Shown here: piece after piece, positions 7,536 through 15,663 of the stretch
How the letters are laid out: each line of letters begins with the position of its first letter
How positions within the stretch are numbered: the stretch's first letter is position 1
Assembly (NCBI GenBank): GCA_910579035.1
Contig: CAJTSR010000006.1
Location: 1-64,000 of the forward strand
DNA: 64,000 bases
Reading direction: 5' to 3'
From: an uncultured Muribaculaceae bacterium
Lineage (GTDB): Bacteria; Bacteroidota; Bacteroidia; Bacteroidales; Muribaculaceae
Notes under the pieces: generated by a model
Databases searched by the model: none
Seen by the model: only the letters and a program-made list of their open reading frames with translations
Told to the model about the DNA's origin: nothing
Program-made: the position numbers and the translations under genes

Positions 7536-8501
7536 ATGGATAAGACTATAAGTATAGCCCGTGTAAGGCAGGCTGCCAGGGATGCATATGATGCCGCGAA
7601 GAATCTTTCCGGTGGGGCTAATGCGAACTATATACCGTATCTTGCCAATATCGACTCTGATTTGTTCGGACTGAGCGTCACACTTGTTGACGGCACTTCC
7701 ATAAGTATCGGCGACACTTCGTACAAGTTCGGAATAGAGTCTGTGTCGAAAGTTCCTACGGCGATTCTGGCTATGATACAGCACTCCCCCGAAGGGGTAT
7801 TGGAAAAGATTGGAGCAGACGCTACCGGGCTGCCGTTCAATTCCATATTCGCCATATTGTTGGAAAACGACCACCCTTCCACCCCCCTGGTCAATGCCGG
7901 GGCTATATCCGCATGCTCTATGATTGAACCTAAGGGTGATTCTGACGCCAAGTGGAAGGCTATAACCGACAATATAGCCGCACTTTGCGGCTCGGCGCCG
8001 GAGCTAATAGACGAGCTTTATAAAAGTGAAAGCTCTACCAATTTCAACAACAGGGCCATTGCGTGGCTTCTTAAAAACTACAGCAGGATATACGACGATG
8101 TGGATATGAGCCTTGACCTGTACACGCGTCAATGCTCTCTCGGCATCACTTCCGACCAACTCGCCGTAATGGCTGCCACCATAGCGAACGGAGGCCTCAA
8201 CCCATTGACAAAGACTCGTGTCTTTGACCCCGAAATCGCTCCTAAGATTACAACACTTATTGCCACGGTCGGATTCTATCAGAATACCGGCGATTGGCTG
8301 TACACATCGGGCATACCCGCCAAAAGCGGGGTCGGTGGCGGTGTGTTGGGCGTGCTGCCGGGCGTGCTCGGAATAGCAGCGTTTGCACCACCGCTCGACG
8401 GAGCCGGCAATTCAGTAAAGGCTCAGGCCGCCGTCAAGGCATTTATGCAGTCGCTCGGACTTGGCATCATGAACGGCGACCGTGTTATCATACAGAATTA
8501 A
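7536..8501 (+). CDS. glsA: glutaminase
   Basis: Serine-dependent glutaminase (321 aa) with a beta-lactamase-like fold that hydrolyses glutamine to glutamate and ammonia. The catalytic Ser-x-x-Lys is visible in 'IESVSKVP' (Ser69, Lys72). Other family motifs are 'PLVNAGAIS', 'ESSTNFNNRAIAWLL' and 'PAKSGVGGGV' near the C-terminus. Its place between gadB and gadC indicates that it feeds glutamate to the decarboxylase. The ammonia released also consumes protons. This matches the glutamine-based acid-resistance arrangement known from enteric bacteria and Bacteroides. Confidence 0.95.
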   Translation: MDKTISIARVRQAARDAYDAAKNLSGGANANYIPYLANIDSDLFGLSVTLVDGTSISIGDTSYKFGIESVSKVPTAILAMIQHSPEGVLEKIGADATGLPFNSIFAILLENDHPSTPLVNAGAISACSMIEPKGDSDAKWKAITDNIAALCGSAPELIDELYKSESSTNFNNRAIAWLLKNYSRIYDDVDMSLDLYTRQCSLGITSDQLAVMAATIANGGLNPLTKTRVFDPEIAPKITTLIATVGFYQNTGDWLYTSGIPAKSGVGGGVLGVLPGVLGIAAFAPPLDGAGNSVKAQAAVKAFMQSLGLGIMNGDRVIIQN

Positions 8502-8522
8502 ACACCCTATAACAGTAACACT

Positions 8523-10088
8523 ATGGCAACTAAACCTGACATGGGTACGACCGGCACATCTGCGTCGAAGCCTGCCACTATAAAGGCGGCGGCCAAGCTG
8601 GGTGTGTTTACCCTTATGATTATGAATATCGTGGCGGTGGTTTCGCTGCGAGGGCTGCCGGCCGAAGCCGAATACGGCATGAGCTCGGCATTCTACTATC
8701 TGTTTGCGGCCTTGGTTTTCCTTATCCCGGTATCGCTCGTGGCCGCCGAGCTGGCATCGATGTTTCCCTACCAGCAGGGCGGTATGTTCAGATGGATAGG
8801 CGAGGCTTTCGGTCGAAAGGCAGGCTTCCTCGGCATATGGCTCCAGTGGGTTGAAAGCACGATATGGTTCCCCACAGTGCTGACCTTTGGCGCGGTGTCG
8901 CTCGCGTTTATAGGTATGGACCATGTGGCGGACTCCCATCTGGCAGCTAACAAGCTGTATACCATCATTGTCGTACTGGCCATATACTGGATTGCAACCC
9001 TCATATCGATGAAAGGACTCGGCTGGGTCGGAAAAATATCCAAGATAGGCGGTATAGTCGGTACTATCATTCCAGCAGGACTGCTTGTGGTGTGCGCTGT
9101 GGCTTATCTCGCCGGAGGCGGCACATCGCAGATGGATTTCCACGGCGATTTCATACCCGATTTTTCAAATTTCGACAACATAGTGCTGGCTGCGTCGATT
9201 TTCCTCTTCTATGCAGGTATGGAGATGTCGGGCATACATGTGCGGGATATGAAGAATCCTACGGTTAATTATCCGAAGGCGGTATTTGGCGGTGCTATCG
9301 CCACCGTGCTTATATTCGTCCTCGGCACATACGCTCTCGGAGTCATAATTCCTGCCAAGGACATCAACCTTGTGCAGAGCCTGCTCGTAGGCTTTGATAA
9401 CTACTTCAAGGCCTTCCATATGAATTGGTTCACACCGGTCATAGCCATAGCGCTCGCGTTCGGCGTGCTGGCAGGTGTGCTCACTTGGGTGGCCGGTCCT
9501 TCCAAGGGTGTGTTTGCGGTGGGTCAGGCAGGCTATTTGCCTCCTTTCTTTCAGAAAACCAATAAGGCAGGCGTTCAGAAGAACATTCTGTTCATTCAGG
9601 GTGGCGCTGTCACGCTGTTGGCTCTCCTGTTTGTTGTGATGCCTTCGGTAGAAAGCTTCTATCAGATACTGTCGCAGCTCACAGTCCTGCTGTATCTTAT
9701 AGCCTATCTGCTTATGTTTGGTGCCGCTATCTATCTCCGTTATAGTATGAAAGACGCCGAACGCCCCTTCCGTATCGGCAAAAAAGGCAACGGGCTTATG
9801 TGGCTTGTGGGCGGTGTCGGATTCCTCGGCTCGCTGCTTGCCTTCGTTCTCAGTTTCATTCCACCGGATCAGATACCTATGGGTTCGCCCGCGGTATGGT
9901 ATGCTGTTTTGTTTGGCGGCGTGGCTTTGTTCGTGATATTGCCGTTTGTGATACTACATTTCCGCAAGCCGTCGTGGGTTGACCCCAAGAGTGATTTCGT
10001 GCCTTTCCATTGGCAGAAAGATGCCGAGTCGCAAGCACGTCTTGCTGCGGCACGTGAAGCCTTTGAGAAGAAATCAGCTCAATCTTGA
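8523..10088 (+). CDS. gadC: glutamate:GABA antiporter
   Basis: APC-superfamily membrane transporter of 521 aa, 21 bases downstream of glsA. It exports GABA in exchange for external glutamate, completing the acid-resistance cycle. The TM1 region 'IVAVVSLRGLPAEAEYG' is typical of GadC. The last 40 or so residues after the final hydrophobic segment are charged ('DPKSDFVPFHWQKDAES...'). They could act like the pH-gated C-plug of E. coli GadC, though that is inferred from position only. A long palindrome follows the gene. Confidence 0.92.
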   Translation: MATKPDMGTTGTSASKPATIKAAAKLGVFTLMIMNIVAVVSLRGLPAEAEYGMSSAFYYLFAALVFLIPVSLVAAELASMFPYQQGGMFRWIGEAFGRKAGFLGIWLQWVESTIWFPTVLTFGAVSLAFIGMDHVADSHLAANKLYTIIVVLAIYWIATLISMKGLGWVGKISKIGGIVGTIIPAGLLVVCAVAYLAGGGTSQMDFHGDFIPDFSNFDNIVLAASIFLFYAGMEMSGIHVRDMKNPTVNYPKAVFGGAIATVLIFVLGTYALGVIIPAKDINLVQSLLVGFDNYFKAFHMNWFTPVIAIALAFGVLAGVLTWVAGPSKGVFAVGQAGYLPPFFQKTNKAGVQKNILFIQGGAVTLLALLFVVMPSVESFYQILSQLTVLLYLIAYLLMFGAAIYLRYSMKDAERPFRIGKKGNGLMWLVGGVGFLGSLLAFVLSFIPPDQIPMGSPAVWYAVLFGGVALFVILPFVILHFRKPSWVDPKSDFVPFHWQKDAESQARLAAAREAFEKKSAQS

Positions 10089-10100
10089 AGTAAATCAGGT

Positions 10101-10148
10101 ATATAACAGAATCGGGGCGCCTTGCAAGGCGCCCCGATTCTGCTATAT
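10101..10148. terminator. long palindrome between convergent gadC and mmdB
   Basis: A 16-base perfect arm (10108-10123) faces its complement (10126-10141) across a GC centre. The pairing extends outward to about 23 bases per arm with one mismatch (a G-U wobble in minus-strand RNA). It sits 12 bases from both stop codons, so it probably ends both convergent transcripts. No long T-run follows on either strand. Confidence 0.75.
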
Positions 10149-10160
10149 AAGAGGATTGTA

Positions 10161-11318
10161 TCAGGCAAGGAAGCCGAGGAGGACGCCGGCTGCAACTGCC
10201 GAGCCAATCACGCCGGCTACGTTGGGACCCATGGCGTGCATCAGCAGGTAGTTCGACGGGTCGTACTCCAGACCGAGATTGTTCGATATGCGAGCCGACA
10301 TAGGAACGGCCGACACACCGGCATTGCCGATAAGCGGGTTGATTTTCTTATCCTTGGGAAGCACCAGGTTGAACAGCTTGACGAAGAGCACACCGCTCGA
10401 CGAAGCAATGATGAATGCCATAAAGCCAAGGAAGAAGATAAATATGGTCTGAGGTGTCAGGAACTGCGAAGCCTGCGTGGAGGCGCCCACGGTCATACCG
10501 AGCAGTATGGTCACGATGTCGGTCAAGGCGTTGCTTGCTGTCTTAGCCAGACGTGTGGTGACACCGCATTCGCGAAGGAGGTTGCCGAAGAACAGCATGC
10601 CAAGCAGAGGCAGACCGGACGGTACCACGAAGCAGGTAAGAAGCATACCCACGATGGGGAATATGATTTTCTCGTTCTGCGACACGGCGCGGGCGGGCTT
10701 CATCTTTATGAGGCGCTCCTTCTTGGTGGTGAACAGACGCATCAGCGGCGGCTGAATCACAGGCACAAGAGCCATATATGAGTAAGCCGATACTGCGATG
10801 GCACCCATCAGGTTAGGAGCAAGCTTCGACGAAAGGAAGATGGCGGTAGGACCGTCAGCACCACCGATAATGGCTATGGCGCCTGCCTGGTCGGGCGAGA
10901 AGCCGATAGCGAGAGCCACCATGTATGCTCCGAAGATACCGAACTGGGCGGCGGCTCCGATAAGCATAAGCTTGGGGTTGGCGATGAGTGCGGAGAAGTC
11001 GGTCATGGCACCGATGCCCAGGAAGATGAGCGGGGGATACCAGCCGGCGGCCACGCCATTGTAGAGAATGTTGAGAACAGAACCTTCTTCGTAGATGCCG
11101 ATTTCGAGGCCGGCTTCAGCGTTGAAAGGTACATTACCGATAAGTATGCCGAAGCCTATGGGCACCAGCAGCATGGGCTCGAAGTTCTTTTTGATGGCCA
11201 GCCAGATGAAGAACAGGCCTACGGCAAGCATCACGAAGTTGCCGAACTGGGCGTTGGCAAAACCGGTGAGCTGCCAGAACTGCAGCAGGTTGTTATAGAG
11301 AAAATCGCCGAAAGACAT
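10161..11318 (-). CDS. mmdB: Na+-translocating decarboxylase beta subunit
   Basis: Membrane subunit (385 aa) of a sodium-pumping biotin-dependent decarboxylase (OadB/MmdB/GcdB family). It decarboxylates carboxybiotin and couples this to Na+ export. Family motifs include 'GFGILIGNVPFN', 'LGIGAMTDFSALIANPK', 'GGADGPTAIF' and 'NLGLEYDPSNYLLMHAMGPNVAG'. Length is normal. It is the last gene of the mce-mmdA-oadG-mmdC-mmdB operon, 24 bases after mmdC. Because the carboxyltransferase in the operon is of propionyl/methylmalonyl-CoA type, methylmalonyl-CoA is the likely substrate rather than oxaloacetate. Confidence 0.95.
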   Translation of the reverse strand: MSFGDFLYNNLLQFWQLTGFANAQFGNFVMLAVGLFFIWLAIKKNFEPMLLVPIGFGILIGNVPFNAEAGLEIGIYEEGSVLNILYNGVAAGWYPPLIFLGIGAMTDFSALIANPKLMLIGAAAQFGIFGAYMVALAIGFSPDQAGAIAIIGGADGPTAIFLSSKLAPNLMGAIAVSAYSYMALVPVIQPPLMRLFTTKKERLIKMKPARAVSQNEKIIFPIVGMLLTCFVVPSGLPLLGMLFFGNLLRECGVTTRLAKTASNALTDIVTILLGMTVGASTQASQFLTPQTIFIFFLGFMAFIIASSSGVLFVKLFNLVLPKDKKINPLIGNAGVSAVPMSARISNNLGLEYDPSNYLLMHAMGPNVAGVIGSAVAAGVLLGFLA

Positions 11319-11342
11319 AATTCGATTTACTTACGTTCGGGA

Positions 11343-11777
11343 TTATTCTATAGTTATCAGTACGGCGCCTTCGAGTACGGAGTCACCGGCGTTGACAGCG
11401 ATGGAAGCCACTCGGCCGTCTGTGCCGGCGTGTATGGCGTTTTCCATTTTCATAGCTTCGAGCACTACCACGGTGTCGGCTGCTTTCACGGTGTCGCCAA
11501 CCTTTACAGGTATGGAGAGCACAACACCGGGGAGCGGAGCCTTGACTGCGGCGCCGGGACCGGCGGCTGCGGGCTTGGAAATAACTTTTTCGCCGCTTGC
11601 AGTGCGGGGAGCGGCGGCAGGACGCGGGGCTACCGATTTTACTGCGGCGGCCTTGGAGCGTTCAAGTTCTACTTTATAGGGCACTCCGTTGACTTCCACC
11701 TGGGCGATGTTGTCGTCGATGTCGCCTACGGCAACTTTGTATATGTTGCCGTTGATTTTATACTTGTATTCTTTCAT
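11343..11777 (-). CDS. mmdC: biotin carrier subunit of the Na+ pump decarboxylase
   Basis: Biotin/lipoyl-attachment protein (144 aa). The C-terminal domain carries the biotinylation motif 'EAMKME' with Lys110, 35 residues from the end as is usual. The N-terminal part (about 1-40, 'YKYKINGNIYKVAVGDI') is the usual short barrel-like segment. A linker rich in Ala, Pro and Lys (about 45-75) gives flexibility. It carries carboxyl groups from the MmdA carboxyltransferase to the membrane subunit MmdB. It lies between oadG and mmdB in the same operon. Confidence 0.93.
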   Translation of the reverse strand: MKEYKYKINGNIYKVAVGDIDDNIAQVEVNGVPYKVELERSKAAAVKSVAPRPAAAPRTASGEKVISKPAAAGPGAAVKAPLPGVVLSIPVKVGDTVKAADTVVVLEAMKMENAIHAGTDGRVASIAVNAGDSVLEGAVLITIE

Positions 11778-11811
11778 TGTTGAATCGATGCTTGTATTGT
11801 TTTAGCGGATG

Positions 11812-12732
11812 TCACTTGGCCCGGCGGTGTTCGGGCACTTCGCGCAGACTGTATATCTTGGAGCTCCAAGGCGAGTAAGCGCGTTTTACCTTGTTTATGG
11901 TAAGGATGGTGCTTTCGGTGTCGTGAGCGTTGAGGTGTTCGTGGAGCGCCATTACGATTGCGGCGATTTCTTCGCCTGAGTCATGGGGCGCTATGTCGGA
12001 CTCTTCGCCCTTGGCCACACCGTGGGCACGCATCTTGTTCATCATCGACACGGCTCCGCCGATCTTGCCTATACCGTAGAAGCAGAGGCACAGAAGAAGG
12101 AGGGCGCTGAACACGATAGCCATAGCCATAACGGTCATACCGAAGCCGTTGGCATCTTTTTCGGCAAAGTCTTCAATCTTCTTGTTGGTGTCTTTGATAA
12201 CGTTTGCGCTCGACGGGGTGATGTAGTCGTTGTTGCCGCCGGTGCGGATGGCCCATTCGCCGTATCCGTCTTCGCTGCGTGCCCATGTCTGGTTGGGAAG
12301 CAGGCTGGCAGGCACTATCACCTGGTCGATAAGTGTTCGTCCGTCGGCATCGTATATGCCTATCCAGTTGTCCTGTCCGGGAACGAGGGTGAAGTTCGTA
12401 TGGAAAGTACCCTTGTTGGGCTCTCCGTCGGCATAGAACACTACGTGCTGGCGGGTGGGAATTTCGGTATTCACGTCGCCGATGGGCACAGGGTATTTGC
12501 GGGGCTGTGTCGAATCGTTGGTGATGAATATACTCGAAATTTCAAGCGGGGCGAAGTTTGCGTTGAAAAGTTCGATCCACGCGCTCCGTCGGCCGTAGTC
12601 GTCGACTATGCTGCTGTCGTTGCTCACCATCACCTCGTTTATGCGTAGCGCGCCCCTGCTCTGAGCCGAAGCCGACAGGGAGGTGCCAAGCATAGCGGCG
12701 GCTATGGCGGCGGTAGTTAGTAGTCTTTTCAT
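11812..12732 (-). CDS. lamin-tail domain fused to OadG-type gamma subunit
   Basis: Fusion protein of 306 aa. It begins with a signal peptide (residues 1-23, ending 'LSASA'). Then comes an extracytoplasmic domain (about 27-165) that looks like a lamin-tail domain: 'LRINEVMVSNDSS', 'DYGRRSAWIELFNANFAPLEISSIFITND', 'QDNWIGIYDADGRTLIDQV'. A transmembrane helix (about 200-225, 'GMTVMAMAIVFSALLLLCLCF') is followed by a cytoplasmic tail ending 'SPWSSKIYSLREVP', typical of OadG/MmdD gamma subunits in Bacteroidota. The gamma subunit stabilises the decarboxylase complex. The role of the periplasmic domain is unknown. The gene is embedded in the mmd operon. Confidence 0.85.
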   Translation of the reverse strand: MKRLLTTAAIAAAMLGTSLSASAQSRGALRINEVMVSNDSSIVDDYGRRSAWIELFNANFAPLEISSIFITNDSTQPRKYPVPIGDVNTEIPTRQHVVFYADGEPNKGTFHTNFTLVPGQDNWIGIYDADGRTLIDQVIVPASLLPNQTWARSEDGYGEWAIRTGGNNDYITPSSANVIKDTNKKIEDFAEKDANGFGMTVMAMAIVFSALLLLCLCFYGIGKIGGAVSMMNKMRAHGVAKGEESDIAPHDSGEEIAAIVMALHEHLNAHDTESTILTINKVKRAYSPWSSKIYSLREVPEHRRAK

Positions 12733-12742
12733 ATTCCGGCTG

Positions 12743-14296
12743 TTAGAGGGGGATGTTGCCGTGTTTTTTGGCCGGGTTTACAACTTTCTTGGTGGCGAGC
12801 TGCTGGAGTGCGCGGATTACGCGGAAACGGGTGTTGCGCGGCTCGATAACGTCGTCGATGTAGCCGTATTTGGCTGCATTGTAGGGGTTGCAGAACAGCT
12901 TGTTGTATTCGGCCTCGCGGTCGGCAAGTACCTGTGCGGGATTGTCCGATGCCTTGGCTTCTTTTGCATACAGAACCTCAACGGCGCCCGCACCGCCCAT
13001 AACGGCGATTTCAGCAGTAGGCCATGCGTAGTTCATATCGCCGCGAAGCTGTTTGCAGCTCATCACGATATGGCTGCCGCCGTAGCTCTTGCGGAGGGTT
13101 ACGGTAACCTTGGGAACGGTAGCCTCGCCGTAAGCATAGAGAAGTTTGGCTCCGTGGAGGATTACGCCGTTGTACTCCTGTCCTGTGCCGGGAAGGAAGC
13201 CCGGAACATCAACAAGCGTCACCAAGGGAATGTTGAAGGCGTCGCAGAAGCGAACGAAGCGGGCACCCTTGCGCGATGCGTTGCTGTCGAGCACGCCTGC
13301 GAGGTACTTGGGCTGGTTTGCCACGATGCCTACTGCCTGTCCGTTGAAGCGGGCGAAGCCTACTATGAGGTTCTTGGCGTAGTCGCGCTGTACTTCGAGG
13401 AACTCGCCGTTGTCGATTATAGCGCCGATTACCTCGTACATGTCGTACGGCCGGTTGGGCGAATCGGGTATGATTTCGTTAAGAGAGTCTTCCAGACGGT
13501 CGATGGGGTCGTTGCATTCAACAAGCGGAGCCTCTTCGAGGTTGTTCTGGGGAATGTAGCTGAAGAGTTTGCGTATGATTTTGATAGCGTCTTCGCCGTC
13601 TTCTGCGGCAAAGTGGCATACGCCGCTCTTCTGAGAGTGAACTTCGGCTCCGCCGAGGGCGTCCTGGCTCACATCTTCGCCAGTCACGGTCTTTACCACC
13701 TTGGGGCCTGTGAGGAACATATAGGATATGCCCTTGGCCATAATGGTGAAGTCGGTGAGGGCGGGGGAGTACACCGCGCCGCCGGCGCACGGGCCGAGAA
13801 TGCCGGAAATCTGAGGAATCACGCCGGAGGCCATGATGTTACGCTGGAAAATTTCGGCATAACCGGCAAGGGCGTTGATGCCTTCCTGAATACGTGCGCC
13901 GCCCGAGTCGTTGAGTCCGATTACGGGTGCGCCCATCTTCATGGCCATATCCATTACCTTGCATATCTTCAGAGCCATTGTTTCCGATAGGGAACCTCCG
14001 AATACGGTGAAGTCCTGGGCGAAAACGTACACAAGACGGCCATCGATAGTACCGTAACCGGTTACAACGCCGTCGCCGAGATATGATTTCTTTTCTTGTC
14101 CGAAGTTGGTGCAACGGTGGCGCACGAACATATCGAGCTCTTCAAACGAGCCTTCGTCGAGGAGCTGTGCAATGCGTTCGCGGGCAGTGTATTTGCCGCG
14201 TTCGTGCTGTTTTTCGATGGCTTTTTCGCCGCCGCCGAGGCGAGCTTCTGTGCGAAGCTCGATGAGTTCTTTTACTTTTTCGAGTTGGCTGCTCAT
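12743..14296 (-). CDS. mmdA: methylmalonyl-CoA decarboxylase carboxyltransferase subunit
   Basis: Acyl-CoA carboxyltransferase (517 aa) of the PccB/MmdA family, transferring CO2 from methylmalonyl-CoA to biotin and releasing propionyl-CoA. Motifs include 'YTARERIAQLLDEGSF', 'DFTVFGGSLSE', the oxyanion-type 'GGARIQEG', 'GPCAGGAVYSPALTDF' and 'GGSHIVMSCKQL'. No biotin carboxylase gene is nearby, and the neighbours encode the biotin carrier and Na+-pump subunits, so the decarboxylase direction is favoured over propionyl-CoA carboxylase. It is preceded by methylmalonyl-CoA epimerase. Confidence 0.94.
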   Translation of the reverse strand: MSSQLEKVKELIELRTEARLGGGEKAIEKQHERGKYTARERIAQLLDEGSFEELDMFVRHRCTNFGQEKKSYLGDGVVTGYGTIDGRLVYVFAQDFTVFGGSLSETMALKICKVMDMAMKMGAPVIGLNDSGGARIQEGINALAGYAEIFQRNIMASGVIPQISGILGPCAGGAVYSPALTDFTIMAKGISYMFLTGPKVVKTVTGEDVSQDALGGAEVHSQKSGVCHFAAEDGEDAIKIIRKLFSYIPQNNLEEAPLVECNDPIDRLEDSLNEIIPDSPNRPYDMYEVIGAIIDNGEFLEVQRDYAKNLIVGFARFNGQAVGIVANQPKYLAGVLDSNASRKGARFVRFCDAFNIPLVTLVDVPGFLPGTGQEYNGVILHGAKLLYAYGEATVPKVTVTLRKSYGGSHIVMSCKQLRGDMNYAWPTAEIAVMGGAGAVEVLYAKEAKASDNPAQVLADREAEYNKLFCNPYNAAKYGYIDDVIEPRNTRFRVIRALQQLATKKVVNPAKKHGNIPL

Positions 14297-14326
14297 AGTG
14301 GTTTGATATATAGATATTTGTGAGCC

Positions 14327-14749
14327 TTAGTTCTTTTTGGGGTCTTCGCAGAGTTCCACAAGGGTGCCCACAGTGGATTTCGGGTGGAGGAAGGCGATGT
14401 TGAGGCCTTCTGCGCCTTTGCGGGGTGCCTTGTCAATCAGGCGGCAGCCCTTTTCTTCTGCTTCGGCCAAGGCGTTGGCAACGCCGTCGGCTACTGCGAA
14501 TGCCACGTGCTGTATGCCGCCGCGACCGCCGTTGTTGGCAATGAATTTGGAGATGGCGCTGTCTTCAGCTGTGCCTTCGAGAAGTTCGATTTTGGTCTGG
14601 CCGACTTGGAAGAAGGCTGTGCGCACTTTCTGGTCTGCCACTTCTTCTATTGCGAAGCATTTAAGACCGAGAATGTTTTCGTAGAAAGGAATGGCTTCGT
14701 CGAGGGAGGGTACCGCGATGCCGATGTGTTCGATATGGGAAATATCCAT
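14327..14749 (-). CDS. mce: methylmalonyl-CoA epimerase
   Basis: VOC-fold metalloenzyme (140 aa) that interconverts the R and S epimers of methylmalonyl-CoA in the succinate-propionate pathway. Likely metal ligands are His8 in 'HIEHIGIAV', the Gln of 'FFQVGQTKIELLE', His in 'GIQHVAFAV' and Glu in 'TLVELCED'. I chose ATG 14749 rather than an upstream in-frame TTG because the protein then starts directly at the conserved 'MDISHIEHIG'. It is the first gene of the operon and lies 30 bases from mmdA. Its leader holds a large nested hairpin. Confidence 0.95.
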   Translation of the reverse strand: MDISHIEHIGIAVPSLDEAIPFYENILGLKCFAIEEVADQKVRTAFFQVGQTKIELLEGTAEDSAISKFIANNGGRGGIQHVAFAVADGVANALAEAEEKGCRLIDKAPRKGAEGLNIAFLHPKSTVGTLVELCEDPKKN

Positions 14750-14785
14750 GGTAATATGATATAAATAATTGATATTCAATATAGC

Positions 14786-14841
14786 GGGAAGCCGAGCGGG
14801 ACAGGGCGCTGCTTTTTAGCGCCGCTGTGTGTCGGCTTCCC
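14786..14841 (-). promoter_or_regulatory. nested hairpin at the 5' end of the mce-mmd transcript
   Basis: In minus-strand RNA an outer 10-base-pair stem (14841-14832 with 14795-14786, GGGAAGCCGA/TCGGCTTCCC) encloses a second stem GGCGCT/AGCGCC with a short A-rich loop. The element begins within a few bases of the transcription start implied by the -7 box at 14854-14847. It ends about 36 bases before the mce ATG. It may stabilise the mRNA or regulate translation. No known riboswitch fold is recognised. Confidence 0.6.
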
Positions 14842-14846
14842 GTGTG

Positions 14847-14854
14847 CAAAGATA
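14847..14854 (-). promoter_or_regulatory. -7 promoter box of the mce-mmd operon
   Basis: Minus strand TATCTTTG, a full match to TAnnTTTG, lies about 98 bases upstream of the mce ATG. The -33 position is A/T-rich without TTTG. Confidence 0.55.
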
Positions 14855-14873
14855 ATCAAAATTGTGGGTATAG

Positions 14874-14907
14874 AATAAAAACCGGCATTAATTTGTTGAA
14901 TTGCCGG
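14874..14907 (-). terminator. intrinsic terminator of the lrp-type gene
   Basis: In minus-strand RNA CCGGCA (14907-14902) pairs with TGCCGG (14887-14882), with extra A-T pairs inside, followed by TTTTTATT. It separates the regulator gene from the mce operon. Confidence 0.8.
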
Positions 14908-14916
14908 CCGTGCGGA

Positions 14917-15381
14917 TTATTCGTTGGAGATGGGTATGGGGCGGCGAAGTACCTGCGAGAACGACATCATAGTTTCGGTCGAGGTCACAGGCAGTGTGCG
15001 CACACGGTTCTTTATAAGGTCGTAAAGATGCTTGTTGTCGCGGGCATACAGCTTGACCATCATGTCATAGCGTCCGCCAACCACGTGGCACTCTGTAACT
15101 TCGGGTATTGTCTGCAATGCTTCAACCACGGAATCCACATCGGTGTCCGGTTGCAGGCATATGCCAAGGTACGCGATAACATTAAGCCCTACGGTTTCGG
15201 GATCCACGAGGCACTCTGAGCCTGTGATTACTTTGTTGGCCAACAAGCGTTGCACGCGCTGGTGCACGGCTGCACCCGAAACTCCATATTCGCGGGCTAT
15301 TTCAAGATAGGGGGTACGGGCGTTCGATGTAAGAGCGTGAAGAATCGTAAGGTCGAGATTGTCGAAAAACTGGCGTGACAT
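14917..15381 (-). CDS. Lrp/AsnC-family transcriptional regulator
   Basis: Regulator of 154 aa with an N-terminal winged helix-turn-helix ('LDLTILHALTSNARTPYLEIAREYGVSGAAVHQRVQRL', residues about 7-45) and a C-terminal RAM ligand-binding domain ('LGICLQPDTDVDSVVEALQTIPEVTECHVVGGRYDMMVKLYA'). I chose ATG 15381 because the domain starts immediately after it; the longer frame upstream runs across the promoter. Family members respond to amino acids or other small metabolites. Adjacency to the mce-mmd operon makes that operon a candidate target, but a terminator separates them and no operator was identified. Confidence 0.9.
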   Translation of the reverse strand: MSRQFFDNLDLTILHALTSNARTPYLEIAREYGVSGAAVHQRVQRLLANKVITGSECLVDPETVGLNVIAYLGICLQPDTDVDSVVEALQTIPEVTECHVVGGRYDMMVKLYARDNKHLYDLIKNRVRTLPVTSTETMMSFSQVLRRPIPISNE

Positions 15382-15434
15382 GTGTTTTATTGTGTTATTT
15401 ATGTGATTCTTGGTTGTGATTTCTGTTTCGGTTG

Positions 15435-15442
15435 CAAATATA
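15435..15442 (-). promoter_or_regulatory. -7 promoter box of the lrp-type gene
   Basis: Minus strand TATATTTG matches TAnnTTTG and would give a leader of about 48 bases. The flanking DNA (15440-15500) is very A/T-rich and could include autoregulatory sites. Confidence 0.5.
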
Positions 15443-15608
15443 ATAATAAGCATACTAAAATTAAAATTTTAACGACTGATTTTATTATTTTTAACCACAA
15501 AAGCATTAAAATGTATTTTCGACTGTTTTCAGAGGGCTCTCAGCGGAGTTAGGCGGGTCTGCATGGCATAAGCGTGACTTAAAATTGTTTAAAAAGGCAT
15601 ATGCCGAC

Positions 15609-15639
15609 TTTGATTTGCGAAGTCTATTTTGTACCTTTG
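15609..15639 (+). promoter_or_regulatory. promoter of the sorting-domain-like gene
   Basis: TTTG at 15609-15612, 19 bases, then TACCTTTG at 15632-15639: a complete Bacteroidota promoter, 25 bases before the ATG at 15664. It probably also drives the pullulanase gene. Confidence 0.65.
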
Positions 15640-15663
15640 TGAATATTACAACTATTTAACCGA

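Noticed and set aside
12683..13990. Open frame of 435 codons on the plus strand
   Set aside because: It lies entirely antisense to oadG and mmdA, whose protein motifs are certain. The encoded sequence shows no recognisable domain and reflects the high GC of third positions.
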